A DNA stretch of 36,731 nt from NCBI GenBank assembly GCA_013823365.1, contig PNMC01000010.1, positions 1 through 36,731 of the forward strand. Reading direction: 5' to 3'. This DNA is from Parvibaculum sp. Lineage in GTDB: Bacteria > Pseudomonadota > Alphaproteobacteria > Parvibaculales > Parvibaculaceae. Positions 25,592 through 32,802 of this stretch are shown here, piece after piece. The position numbers and the translations under genes are program-made. The first letter of the stretch is position 1, and each line of letters begins with the position of its first letter. The notes below the pieces were generated by a model. That model had not been told where the DNA came from and ran no database searches. It worked only from the letters and a program-made list of their open reading frames with translations.

Positions 25592-26390
25592 GATAGGTCT
25601 TCTCCGCGACGTGAATGAAGAAGTCGGTTTCCTCGTCCTTGTAGACAGGCTCGAAATCGCCATAGGTCGTGACGCTCTGGAAGCCGATCTCGTGCATCAG
25701 CCTGCGCGTATAGGTCTTGCGCAGGGGGAACATGTTGAGGTGATAGACGGCGCCGTCCGCGAAGGTGTAGCGGAAGCGCGCAAGGCTGTCGTCGACATGC
25801 TCGGGCTCCGCGCTCACGCGGTCGCCGCAATAGTAGTACTTTTTCTTCGACTTGAATCCGAGATCGAGAATGGCGTCGTAGTTGCGCTGGTCGAGAATGA
25901 GAATGCCGTCATGCTTGAGCGCGGCATAGAACTCGGCCAGGGCGCGACGGCGGTCTCGTTCCTCGAAAAGATGCGTGAAGGAGTTGCCGAGGCAGATGAT
26001 CGCATCGAACTTTCCGTGCACGTCCTTGTTGAGCCATCGCCAGTCCGCATGAACCGTTTGCATGACGAAACCATGATCGCGCCCGTTGCTAAAGGCCTTG
26101 GCGAGCATTTCGGCGCTGCCGTCGACGCTCGTCACATCGAAGCCGGCCTTGAGAAGCTGCACCGAGTTGAAGCCGGTGCCGGTCGCCACATCGAGAATCT
26201 TGTGCTTGCCCCTGCTTCTCAGAATATCGATGAAGAATTGCCCCTCACTCTCCGCCCGGCTGTCCCAGTCGATGAGATCGTCCCACTTCTCGACGAAGGG
26301 CTCGACATATTCATGTTGATAATTATCCGTCTCACGCATCGCCAGCGGATCGGCGCCGAACTCTTGTTCGTTTTTCCTGACAAGTTTCAT
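25584..26390 (-). CDS. gsmt: Glycine/sarcosine N-methyltransferase
   Basis: GSMT methylates glycine to sarcosine and then dimethylglycine, the first two steps of the glycine route to betaine. The 268-aa protein has the family's long conserved opening: RETDNYQHEYVEPFVEKWDDLIDWDSRAESEGQFFIDILRSRG. Motif I is KILDVATGTGFNSVQLL (about 64-80). HADWRWLNKDVHGKFDAIICLGNSFTHLFEERDRRRALAEFYAALKHDGILILDQRNYD and YHLNMFPLRKTYTRRLMHEIGFQ then match the halophile enzyme closely. The ATG follows GAGG. It is the first gene of the betaine operon, and two hairpins lie in its leader (26412-26480). The pair predicts de novo betaine synthesis under salt stress. Each betaine costs three SAM. Confidence 0.93.
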   Translation of the reverse strand: MKLVRKNEQEFGADPLAMRETDNYQHEYVEPFVEKWDDLIDWDSRAESEGQFFIDILRSRGKHKILDVATGTGFNSVQLLKAGFDVTSVDGSAEMLAKAFSNGRDHGFVMQTVHADWRWLNKDVHGKFDAIICLGNSFTHLFEERDRRRALAEFYAALKHDGILILDQRNYDAILDLGFKSKKKYYYCGDRVSAEPEHVDDSLARFRYTFADGAVYHLNMFPLRKTYTRRLMHEIGFQSVTTYGDFEPVYKDEETDFFIHVAEKTYHE

Positions 26391-26753
26391 GGTGGCGTTC
26401 CTCGCGAATGACGGCGCATGCAGGCGCGCGATGCGCCGCCGATAAAGTCAAACGGCTCCGGCAAAACGCCGCCGGAAGCCTATGAATCCGATTTCTGAAG
26501 CCCGCGAGAGTTGAGCCGCGCAGTTTGCACGAAGCGGGCCGCACCCCATGACGCCGTGGAAACGGCAAGGCAGCGAGGCTGCGGGATGCGGCTGAAGGAC
26601 AAACCCGCGTCGACGACACGGATTATGGATACGCCCACTCAGCATCGGCACGCTAACAAAGCGCTTCCCGAGCCGCAACCGTGTGAGGCAAAAAAATGCA
26701 ACGCCGTCGTGGAAACAAGCCGATATTTCAACAAGATGTGTGAAACGGCGTAT
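26391..26753 (-). promoter_or_regulatory. 363-bp leader/control region upstream of the betaine operon
   Basis: No gene is convincing here; the listed ORFs are shadows. Two stem-loops lie near the GSMT start. In one, CGGCGCAT (26412-26419) pairs with ATGCGCCG (26431-26438). In the other, GGCTCCGGC (26454-26462) pairs with GCCGGAAGCC (26471-26480) with one bulge. On the minus strand the second is followed by GTTTGACTTT, which could make it an attenuator. CATAAT (plus 26622-26627) is a -10-like box without a good -35. Next to the MscS gene, ACGCCGT (26701-26707) and ACGGCGT (26745-26751) flank a long loop, and TTTTTTT follows on the minus strand, a possible terminator for that gene. I see no match to glycine or SAM riboswitch cores. 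Confidence 0.4.
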
Positions 26754-27866
26754 TTATTGCGTCTCGCTCAGCAATCCGCCATCCGCTTCGCGATTCTCCG
26801 TGAGCGACACGCTGCGCACCAATGGCAGAGATTCCGGATGATGATCGCGAATCCAGGCAACGAGCTTCTCGCGCACTTCGCAGCGCAAATCCCAGGCCTC
26901 CGGCGACGTGCGCGCGCTCACCAGCGCCCTGATCTCGATCGTTCGTGCCGTTGCCTCCGTCACCTGGATGACGGCCACTTTACCGTCCCACAACGGAATA
27001 TCCTTCACCAGCTCCGCGAGATAAGCGCGCAATTGATCGACCGGCAGCGAATAATCGGCATGAAGAAAAACCGTGCCGATGATCGACGCGCTCTCCCGCG
27101 TCCAGTTCGTGAACGGATTCTGGATGAAATAGGAAAGCGGCACGATGAGCCGCCGCCAGTCCCAAATCCTGATCACGACATAGGTTGCACCGATTTCCTC
27201 GATCCAGCCCCACTCCCCTTCGATGACCACCGCATCGTCGATGCGGATCGGCTGTGTCACGGCGATCTGGATACCCGCAATCAGGTTTTCGAGAACCGGC
27301 CGCGCGGCAAAGCCGAGCACGAGCCCCGCTGCGCCCGCCGATGCGAAAATGCTGACGCCATACTGGCGCACGGATTCGAACGTCATCAACCCGGCGCCTA
27401 TAGCAAGAAGCACGATCATCGTATCGATGGCACGGCGCAGAATCCGGACCTGCGTCACCTGCTTGCGGGCGGCAAGATTGTCCGCCACATCGATGCGAAA
27501 GCGCCGCAGATAGGTGTCGCTGACGACATGCACGGCGGTCAGCGCCAGCCATGCAAGAATGGCGATCAGCCCGACGCCGAGAATGGAGCTGAGCCGCGCC
27601 CGCGCCTCTTCTTCCAGGGGAGCCGCCTGCACGATGAGCGCGCAGGCGATGAAGATGGCGATGGCGCCGGTAAGTTTCCTTGTCCGCCTCAGAACGGTCT
27701 GAATATAGACCGCGCGATGCGAGAAAGCCGCCGTCAGGAGCCGCAGAACGACACTGTGCACGAGCAACGCCGCCACCACGGCGAACGCCAGCAGGATCAG
27801 CGTCGCCGCCCAGGACGGCATCCAGCCGAAAATAAAAAAGAGAGGCGGAAATTGTTGATCGTTCAC
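26754..27866 (-). CDS. MscS-family mechanosensitive ion channel
   Basis: This inner-membrane channel opens on membrane tension and releases solutes on osmotic downshift. The 370-aa protein has N-terminal membrane segments (about 12-40, 65-83 and 96-115), then the pore-lining helix region GVSIFASAGAAGLVLGFAARPVLENLIAGIQIAVTQPIRIDDAVVIEG, the MscS signature with a Gly/Ala-rich TM3 and the downstream beta domain. The following IEEIGATYVVIRIWDWRRLIVPLSYFIQNPFTNW matches the MscS middle domain. The start is GTG. The location next to the betaine genes is functionally sensible: one accumulates osmolyte, the other vents it. A weak promoter match (TTGCCG, 16 bp, TATCGT; plus 27902-27929) lies upstream. 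Confidence 0.9.
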   Translation of the reverse strand: MNDQQFPPLFFIFGWMPSWAATLILLAFAVVAALLVHSVVLRLLTAAFSHRAVYIQTVLRRTRKLTGAIAIFIACALIVQAAPLEEEARARLSSILGVGLIAILAWLALTAVHVVSDTYLRRFRIDVADNLAARKQVTQVRILRRAIDTMIVLLAIGAGLMTFESVRQYGVSIFASAGAAGLVLGFAARPVLENLIAGIQIAVTQPIRIDDAVVIEGEWGWIEEIGATYVVIRIWDWRRLIVPLSYFIQNPFTNWTRESASIIGTVFLHADYSLPVDQLRAYLAELVKDIPLWDGKVAVIQVTEATARTIEIRALVSARTSPEAWDLRCEVREKLVAWIRDHHPESLPLVRSVSLTENREADGGLLSETQ

Positions 27867-27954
27867 ACACCCGTTCCGCGACTGGTTCCTCAGACCCAGT
27901 CACGATAGGTCGCTTATTCGCCCCGGCAAGTGCGCGAGGGCCTTCAATCGGTTG

Positions 27955-28581
27955 TCAGAAGACGTCGGCGGAATTCGCCAGCGGCCGCAATTGTCTCATC
28001 AGATCTTCGGCACGCTGCACGCCTCTCGACTGCACGGGCAGGCCCGCGGCTTCGAGCCCGCGCGCGCTCCAGGTGTTGCAGGTATTGGCAAGGCTGAAAC
28101 GTCCCGTCGCCGGATAGAAGGCGCTGAAGTCGTAAAGCCCCTTCGCCGACACTTCGGCACGCGCGCCCTCCCGCGCGAAGCTTTCATGCAGATAGTCGAT
28201 CAGCACGGCGAAACTCTCCGGCGCGAATTGCAGCTCGATCTCCTCCACATCGCTGAAATATTCGGACGGCCGGGCCGTCAGCGCCGCGACATGCACAACC
28301 GCGGGCCCCGGAAAGGCCGCGCCGATGGCGGCCAGCACGCCCGCATCCGGCTCCGGATAGAAATCCGCGTCGCCCCAGCCGAATTCAAGAAAGACGGCGT
28401 CCGGAAAATCCGCGGATTCGGGAATCCGGTCCGCGGGAATATCCTCCACCGCAACGACGATGCCCGTGTGCCAGTCATTGCTGCTGACATAAACCGTATG
28501 GGCGCCTGTCATCGCGGAGACACGGGACGCTGCCGGAAACAGAGCGGCGAGCAATATCAGCGCGAGCCCGATGCCTTTCAT
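27955..28581 (-). CDS. DUF2459 (TIGR02117-type) exported protein
   Basis: The 208-aa protein has an N-terminal signal peptide (MKGIGLALILLAALFPAASRVSA). It then shows the DUF2459 pattern: TVYVSSNDWHTGIVVAVEDIP, FLEFGWGDADFYPEPD, VVHVAALTARPSEYF, EEIELQFAPESFAVLIDYLHESF and FSLANTCNTWSARGLEAAGLPV. The Trp-His pair, the GWGD element and the N-T-C-N-T-W segment resemble a papain-like amidase arrangement, but no function is established. The family was named from a frequent urease-region location; no urease genes occur here. The ATG at 28581 is chosen; the track ORF runs into the next gene. It lies 8 bp after the TRIC-like gene and is probably co-transcribed with it. Confidence 0.8.
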   Translation of the reverse strand: MKGIGLALILLAALFPAASRVSAMTGAHTVYVSSNDWHTGIVVAVEDIPADRIPESADFPDAVFLEFGWGDADFYPEPDAGVLAAIGAAFPGPAVVHVAALTARPSEYFSDVEEIELQFAPESFAVLIDYLHESFAREGARAEVSAKGLYDFSAFYPATGRFSLANTCNTWSARGLEAAGLPVQSRGVQRAEDLMRQLRPLANSADVF

Positions 28582-28589
28582 TTTCGTCC

Positions 28590-29216
28590 TCAGTCCTCGT
28601 CCGGATCGACCTTCAGCGTCGGGATCGACCAGTTGTTGAAGATGGCCAGCAGCCGGATCGTCAGCACAACGCCGCTCGACAGCCAGAAGGCAAGAAGCGG
28701 CGGCCAGCCCATCCAGTCCGCCAGCACGAACAGCGATGCGCCGCAAAGCGCTGCCAGCGCGTAAACCTCCTTGCGCAGGATGATCGGCGTCCGGTTCGCC
28801 AGCACATCGCGGACGATGCCGCCCACTATGCCGGTGATGACGCCCATCACCACCGCGATGAAGCCCGATGTGCCCATCTCCAGCGCCTTGCGCGTGCCGA
28901 GCGAGACGAAGACGGCGAGCCCCACGGCATCGGCAATGGCGACCGGCCGCCGGACCCGATGGGCAAACCGCGCAAAAGGGATGGTCGCGAGCGCCGAAAC
29001 GCCGGCGAGCATCACGTACCAAGGCGCGGCAATCCAGAAGACCGGTGCACCGAGCAGGAGATCGCGCACCGTTCCGCCACCCACGGCGACGATGATGCCG
29101 AGCACCATGACCCCGAACCAGTCCATTTGCCGCTCACCGGCGACGAGCGCGCCCGAGACCGCGAAAGCCGCAATCCCGATCAGTTGAAGTGAAAAAAGTA
29201 GGTCGATCATGTCCAT
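28590..29216 (-). CDS. Trimeric intracellular cation channel family protein (YadS/UPF0126)
   Basis: The 208-aa integral membrane protein has seven hydrophobic segments arranged as two repeats, each with a glycine-rich VRD motif: IVAVGGGTVRDLLLG (about 44-58) and VITGIVGGIVRDVLANRTP (about 126-144). This is the prokaryotic TRIC/YadS (former UPF0126) pattern, whose members form trimeric cation channels. The motifs GIAAFAVSGALVAGERQMDWFGVMVLG and WYVMLAG also fit. There are three possible starts: TTG 29222, ATG 29216 and ATG 29210; none has a good ribosome site and I report the first ATG. It is followed by the DUF2459 gene. Confidence 0.87.
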   Translation of the reverse strand: MDMIDLLFSLQLIGIAAFAVSGALVAGERQMDWFGVMVLGIIVAVGGGTVRDLLLGAPVFWIAAPWYVMLAGVSALATIPFARFAHRVRRPVAIADAVGLAVFVSLGTRKALEMGTSGFIAVVMGVITGIVGGIVRDVLANRTPIILRKEVYALAALCGASLFVLADWMGWPPLLAFWLSSGVVLTIRLLAIFNNWSIPTLKVDPDED

Positions 29217-29373
29217 CGTCAAACGCTAGCGCCACCGGCGCGCCGGGGCCAGCTCGTGCGGCAATCCACTTGCCCCGCCCCGCCCCTGCTGCCAATCTTG
29301 TGCAAAGCCGTAGCGGTAGCTCTCCGCTTTCCCGAGCCGGAAAACAAGCCAGAAAAGACAGGGAGTGCCCGCC

Positions 29374-30483
29374 GTGCAGGAGGACCCGCAGGATTTGCCG
29401 TCCGCAAGGCGGGAAGCAACCCCGTCCGAGGCGCCGGCTGCGCTCTACTGGCTTCTCGGCCTCGTGGCCGCCGCTCTCGCCCTGGTGGCGATCGTGCTGG
29501 GGCGGGAGTTCCTCGCTCCCCTCGCCGTGGCCATCCTGCTTTTCAGCCTCATCACCGCACTGATCGACCTCGCGAGCCATTTCCAAGTCGGCTCGCTTTC
29601 CATGCCGAACTGGCTTGCCACGCTGATCGTATCCCTGCTCTCGGCGGCGGCGCTGATGGCCTTGTTCAGCCTCCTCTCGGCGCAGATCAACGACGCGGTA
29701 GCGACGGCCTCGGACTATGCGGACCGCTCGGAGGAGGCCGTCTCCGCCCTCTTCGCCCTGCTCGGCGAGGACGCCGCCTCCGCCGCGCTGGCCGCGTTCC
29801 GCGACATCGACCTCGGCGCCTCGCTCCGCGCGCTGGCGGGATCGGCGGGAGCGCTGTTGATCTCGACCGTGCTCGTGATCCTCTATATCGGCTTCCTCTT
29901 CGCCGAGCGGCCGCACTTCTCCGCCAAGTTCGAGAGGCTCTTTCCCGATCCGCGCCGCGCCCGGCGCCTGCACCATATTCTGGGAGCGATCGGGCGCAGC
30001 GTCCGGCACTATGTTCTGGTCAAGACGGCGGTGAGCCTCGCCACCGCAGGCGTCGTCTATATCATCCTGCTGCTGCTCGGCATCGATTTCGCCGAGCCCA
30101 TCGCGACGCTTACCTTCTTCTTCAACTTCATTCCGAATATCGGCTCGATCATTGCCTCCCTGCTGCCCGCCATGGTGGCACTGGTGCAGTTCGGCGACTG
30201 GCCGATGGCGCTCATCGTGCTCTTCGGCATTGGCGCCATCCAGTTCTCCATCGGCAACATCATCGAGCCCATGCTGATGGGCCGCGCGCTGCACCTGTCG
30301 TCGCTCGCGATCATCCTGTCGCTGACATTCTGGGGCGCAGTCTGGGGTGTGGTCGGCCTCTTTCTCGCTGTGCCGATCATGGTCATGGTCATGATCGTCT
30401 GCGCCCATGTGCCGGGCCTCAAGCCGGTGGCGATCCTCCTGTCGCGCGATGGCGACCTGAACGATGAGGCGCAGGGCGGTTGA
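29374..30483 (+). CDS. AI-2E family transporter (PerM-like permease)
   Basis: The approximately 369-aa membrane protein is of the AI-2E/PerM (UPF0118) superfamily, whose members export small molecules such as AI-2 or act as Na+/H+ antiporters. Membrane segments lie at about 24-44, 48-68, 80-103 and 160-180, with a cluster after 215. Signature stretches are KTAVSLATAGVVYIILLLLGIDFAEPIATLTFFFNFIPNIGSIIASLLPAMVAL and GNIIEPMLMGRALHLSSLAIILSLTFWGAVWGVVGLFLAVPIMVMVMI. There are two GTG candidates, 29365 and 29374. The second has GGGAG eight bases upstream and is preferred. The substrate is unknown. It converges with the OhrR-like gene. Confidence 0.88.
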   Translation: MQEDPQDLPSARREATPSEAPAALYWLLGLVAAALALVAIVLGREFLAPLAVAILLFSLITALIDLASHFQVGSLSMPNWLATLIVSLLSAAALMALFSLLSAQINDAVATASDYADRSEEAVSALFALLGEDAASAALAAFRDIDLGASLRALAGSAGALLISTVLVILYIGFLFAERPHFSAKFERLFPDPRRARRLHHILGAIGRSVRHYVLVKTAVSLATAGVVYIILLLLGIDFAEPIATLTFFFNFIPNIGSIIASLLPAMVALVQFGDWPMALIVLFGIGAIQFSIGNIIEPMLMGRALHLSSLAIILSLTFWGAVWGVVGLFLAVPIMVMVMIVCAHVPGLKPVAILLSRDGDLNDEAQGG

Positions 30484-30492
30484 CGGGAATGG

Positions 30493-30963
30493 TCACTCCT
30501 CTTCCTCCGGGGCGGGGGCGATCAACCGGTCGTGCAGCTTCCGGATGCTCTCATTGAGCTGATGTAGTTCCTCCTCGGACATTCCGATCCGCGCGGCCAG
30601 ATTGGCGCTGACGCGGCCGGCCACATTGCGCAGATCCCTGCCCTTGTCCAGGAGAGCGATCATGACCTGACGCTCATCCTCCGGATTGCGGATGCGGGTA
30701 AGATAGCCGCCGGCTTCGAGCCGCTTCAGCAGCGGGGTCATGGTGCTGGTCTCAAGCCGGAGCTGGGCGGCGAGTTCGCCGACAGGCCGGTTGTCCCGTT
30801 CCCAGAGCAGGTTGAGCACCAGATACTGCGCATAGGTGATGCCAAGCTCGTCCAGCACGACTTTATGAATGCGCTGGATTTCGAGGTTCGTTCCATAAAT
30901 CCAGAGGCAGATATGGTCGTCGAGCGGCGGCGGAAGGTCCGGCTTCGGATTGCGCTTGGTCAT
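30493..30963 (-). CDS. MarR-family regulator, OhrR-like (peroxide-sensing type)
   Basis: The 156-aa winged-helix repressor begins DDHICLWIYGTNLEIQRIHKVVLDELGITYAQYLVLNLLWERDNRPVGELAAQLRLETSTMTPLLKRLEAGGYLTRIRNPEDERQV. This is the OhrR layout: the reactive Cys sits in the first helix (Cys19 from the chosen start), followed by the Tyr-containing ITYAQYLVL helix, the STMTPLLKRLE recognition helix and the DERQV wing. In OhrR proteins, oxidation of this Cys by organic hydroperoxide releases DNA. No second Cys is visible, so it would be of the one-Cys class. The ATG at 30963 has GGAG six bases upstream; the track GTG (30972) is less good. It is divergent from an exported haloperoxidase-like hydrolase and almost certainly controls it and itself. 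Confidence 0.87.
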   Translation of the reverse strand: MTKRNPKPDLPPPLDDHICLWIYGTNLEIQRIHKVVLDELGITYAQYLVLNLLWERDNRPVGELAAQLRLETSTMTPLLKRLEAGGYLTRIRNPEDERQVMIALLDKGRDLRNVAGRVSANLAARIGMSEEELHQLNESIRKLHDRLIAPAPEEEE

Positions 30964-31015
30964 CTCTCTCACTCCTTACCTGTAACGTCCGGCGATTTTT
31001 TATCGCAAAAATATC

Positions 31016-31025
31016 TATCGCGATA
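31016..31025. promoter_or_regulatory. Operator 1, perfect palindrome TATCGCGATA
   Basis: This perfect 10-bp palindrome lies in the 150-bp divergent region between the OhrR-like gene and the hydrolase, 11 bp before the hydrolase -35 box. A related half-site, TTTATCGC, lies about 16 bp to the left. It is the likely binding site of the divergent MarR-family regulator. Confidence 0.65.
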
Positions 31026-31035
31026 AAAATAACTG

Positions 31036-31064
31036 TTGACGAGAAAAGTGCAACCCATTATCTA
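31036..31064 (+). promoter_or_regulatory. Candidate promoter of the exported hydrolase gene
   Basis: TTGACG (31036-31041), 17 bp, TATCTA (31059-31064). The start point would fall near 31071, inside operator 2, so a bound repressor should block it. The -10 match is weak. Confidence 0.45.
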
Positions 31065-31068
31065 TTCC

Positions 31069-31080
31069 TTATCGCGATAA
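31069..31080. promoter_or_regulatory. Operator 2, perfect palindrome TTATCGCGATAA
   Basis: This 12-bp perfect palindrome has the same core as operator 1; the centres are 54 bp apart, about five helical turns. A further half-site, TTATCG, follows at about 31084. The two sites flank the predicted hydrolase promoter. Confidence 0.7.
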
Positions 31081-31113
31081 CAATTATCGTGACATTATTT
31101 AAGGAGCTCAAAA

Positions 31114-32049
31114 ATGTTGAAATCCCTTCTTTCCGCGGTCGCCTTGATCTCCCTCGCGGCCTGCGAAGCCCCTGCAACCAATTCCGCCTCCCAAACCTCA
31201 GCTCAGGGAAATACGCACATGTCCACGATCACCACCAAGGACGGCAACCAGCTCTATTACAAGGACTGGGGCCCGAAAGACGCCCAGCCCATCGTGTTCC
31301 ATCATGGCTGGCCGCTGACCGCCGACGACTGGGACAACCAGATGCTGTTCTTCCTCTCGGAAGGCTACCGTGTCGTCGCTTTCGATCGCCGCGGCCAAGG
31401 CCGCTCGACCCAGACGGATATCGGCCATGACATGGACACCTTTGCGTCCGATACGGCGGACCTCGTCGCCGCGCTCGACCTGAAGAACACGGTACAGATC
31501 GGCCACTCCACCGGCGGCGGCGTCGTCGCCCGCTATGTGGCCACGGCCGAGCCGGGCCGCGTGTCCAAGGCGGTGCTGATCGGCGCGATCACACCGATCC
31601 TCGGCAAGACGGAAGCGAACCCCACCGGCATCCCGCTGGACGTGTTCGACGGCTTCCGCAAGGCGCTGATCGACAACCGGTCGCAGTACTATCTCGATCT
31701 GCCCTCCGGCCCGTTCTACGGTTTCAATCGTCCGGGTGCTGAAGTCAGCCAAGGGCTGATCCAGAACTGGTGGCGTCAGGGCATGGCCGGCAGTGCGAAG
31801 GCACAGCTCGATACGATCACGGCCTTCTCGGAGACGGACTTCACCGAAGACCTGAAGGCGATCAACGTGCCGGTCCTTGTGTTGCACGGTGAAGACGACC
31901 AGATCGTGCCCGTCGACGAAACGGCGCGCCGGGCAGTTGCCCTGCTCCCGAAGGGCAGCCTGAAGACCTATCCCGGTCTGCCCCATGGATTGTTCGCCAC
32001 CCACCCGGATGTGATCAACGCCGACCTCCTGGCATTCATCCGGAACTGA
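31114..32049 (+). CDS. Alpha/beta hydrolase of the non-heme haloperoxidase/perhydrolase group, with lipoprotein signal
   Basis: The 311-aa protein is closest in pattern to cofactor-free chloroperoxidase/arylesterase hydrolases. It has TTKDGNQLYYKDWGPKDAQPIVFHHGWPL, FDRRGQGRSTQTD, the nucleophile elbow IGHSTGGG, an Asp in HGEDDQIVP and a His in GLPHGLFATHPDVIN. Such enzymes form peracids from carboxylic acids and H2O2 in vitro; their natural role is often unclear. Unusually, a 35-residue extension precedes the normal family start (MSTITTKDG at 31219). It is a lipoprotein signal (KSLLSAVALISLAAC, lipobox Cys17) with a Ser/Thr-rich linker, so the enzyme should be membrane-anchored outside the cytoplasm. 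AAGGAG lies before the ATG. It is divergent from the OhrR-like gene and ends at a strong terminator. Confidence 0.88.
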   Translation: MLKSLLSAVALISLAACEAPATNSASQTSAQGNTHMSTITTKDGNQLYYKDWGPKDAQPIVFHHGWPLTADDWDNQMLFFLSEGYRVVAFDRRGQGRSTQTDIGHDMDTFASDTADLVAALDLKNTVQIGHSTGGGVVARYVATAEPGRVSKAVLIGAITPILGKTEANPTGIPLDVFDGFRKALIDNRSQYYLDLPSGPFYGFNRPGAEVSQGLIQNWWRQGMAGSAKAQLDTITAFSETDFTEDLKAINVPVLVLHGEDDQIVPVDETARRAVALLPKGSLKTYPGLPHGLFATHPDVINADLLAFIRN

Positions 32050-32073
32050 GGCGAGACATCAACCGCACTGAAG

Positions 32074-32102
32074 CCGGGCCGCAGCAATACGGCCCGGTTT
32101 TT
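32074..32102 (+). terminator. Intrinsic terminator of the exported hydrolase gene
   Basis: CCGGGCCG (32074-32081) and CGGCCCGG (32090-32097) form a perfect 8-bp stem with an 8-nt loop, followed by TTTTT, 25 bp after the hydrolase stop. It also separates the convergent VOC gene. Confidence 0.85.
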
Positions 32103-32116
32103 CCACGACCGGGAAT

Positions 32117-32548
32117 CTAGAACTCGACCACCACCGACGGCGCGCTGCGCTTCGCCTCGCCGTGATACACGATCTCGATATTGTTGCCGTCGGGATCAAG
32201 CATGAAGGCGGCGTAGTAGCCGGGGTGATACTGGTCCCGGAGGCCGGGCGCGCCGAAATCGCGACCGCCATGAGCAAGCGCCGTGCGGTAGACTTCATCT
32301 ACCGTCGCCCGGTCCTTCGCCTGAAAGGCCAGATGGTTCCGCCCGGTCAATTCGCCGAATGCCGCCGGACTGCCGGCGGAGGACACGACGAACTCGTCGG
32401 CCCAGAAATAGCCGTCCGGCGTGTCGGTGACGGGAACCTCCAGCACGGCGAGAATGGCCTTGTAGAAGTCCCTGCTGGCATCGATGTCCTTCACCACGAG
32501 CTGGACATGATCGATCAGCCGGCCCCGGTGCAGTCGATTGAGTTCCAT
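32117..32548 (-). CDS. VOC-superfamily (glyoxalase/bleomycin-resistance-like) protein
   Basis: The 143-aa protein is a single vicinal-oxygen-chelate domain made of two beta-alpha-beta-beta-beta modules. Possible metal ligands are the His in LIDHVQLVVKDIDASRDFYKAIL, the His in RNHLAFQAKDRATVDEVYRTAL and the Glu in DPDGNNIEIVYHG. It resembles the many small VOC proteins that act as glyoxalases, dioxygenases or antibiotic-binding proteins; the substrate cannot be told. The ATG at 32548 follows GGGAGGAAAGG, an excellent ribosome site; the track start at 32647 is unsupported. It stands alone, convergent with the hydrolase and divergent from the PhyH gene. Confidence 0.86.
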   Translation of the reverse strand: MELNRLHRGRLIDHVQLVVKDIDASRDFYKAILAVLEVPVTDTPDGYFWADEFVVSSAGSPAAFGELTGRNHLAFQAKDRATVDEVYRTALAHGGRDFGAPGLRDQYHPGYYAAFMLDPDGNNIEIVYHGEAKRSAPSVVVEF

Positions 32549-32707
32549 GATCCTTTCCTCCCATACGTGAGTTCGTGACGTCTCCTCCCGAGAATAACGA
32601 TCGGCAAGCCCGAGGGATGCGCCCGGCACCTCGTCATGTTCTTGCATTCATCCGCTATGAAGAATATGCGTTAGTCATGACGATGTTCGTATCCACATTC
32701 TTCCCGC

Positions 32708-32757
32708 TGATCTGAACGACTGAAAGTCGTGCCGGTGCCCTTGCACCGTTCAGATCA
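32708..32757. other. Compact three-way-junction palindrome
   Basis: TGATCTGAAC (32708-32717) pairs perfectly with GTTCAGATCA (32748-32757). Inside are two further perfect hairpins: GACT-gaa-AGTC (32718-32728) and GGTGC-cctt-GCACC (32734-32747). Only five bases (32729-32733) are unpaired at the junction. It lies 45 bp before the PhyH-type gene. No T-run follows on either strand, so it is not an intrinsic terminator. It may be an RNA element in the PhyH leader, a DNA cruciform site or a remnant of a small repeat. Confidence 0.55.
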
Positions 32758-32802
32758 AAAACGGCCTGCCGACAGCGGCGGTCGCACGGAGAATGTTTTG
32801 TC

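Noticed and set aside
26391-26753. Glycine or SAM riboswitch in front of the glycine methyltransferase gene
   Set aside because: This would be biologically attractive, but I could not find the conserved core sequences of either class in the leader.
32708-32757. Integron attC site
   Set aside because: The inverted repeat superficially resembles an attC fold, but the core-site patterns RYYYAAC and GTTRRRY are not met and no integrase or cassette array is present.
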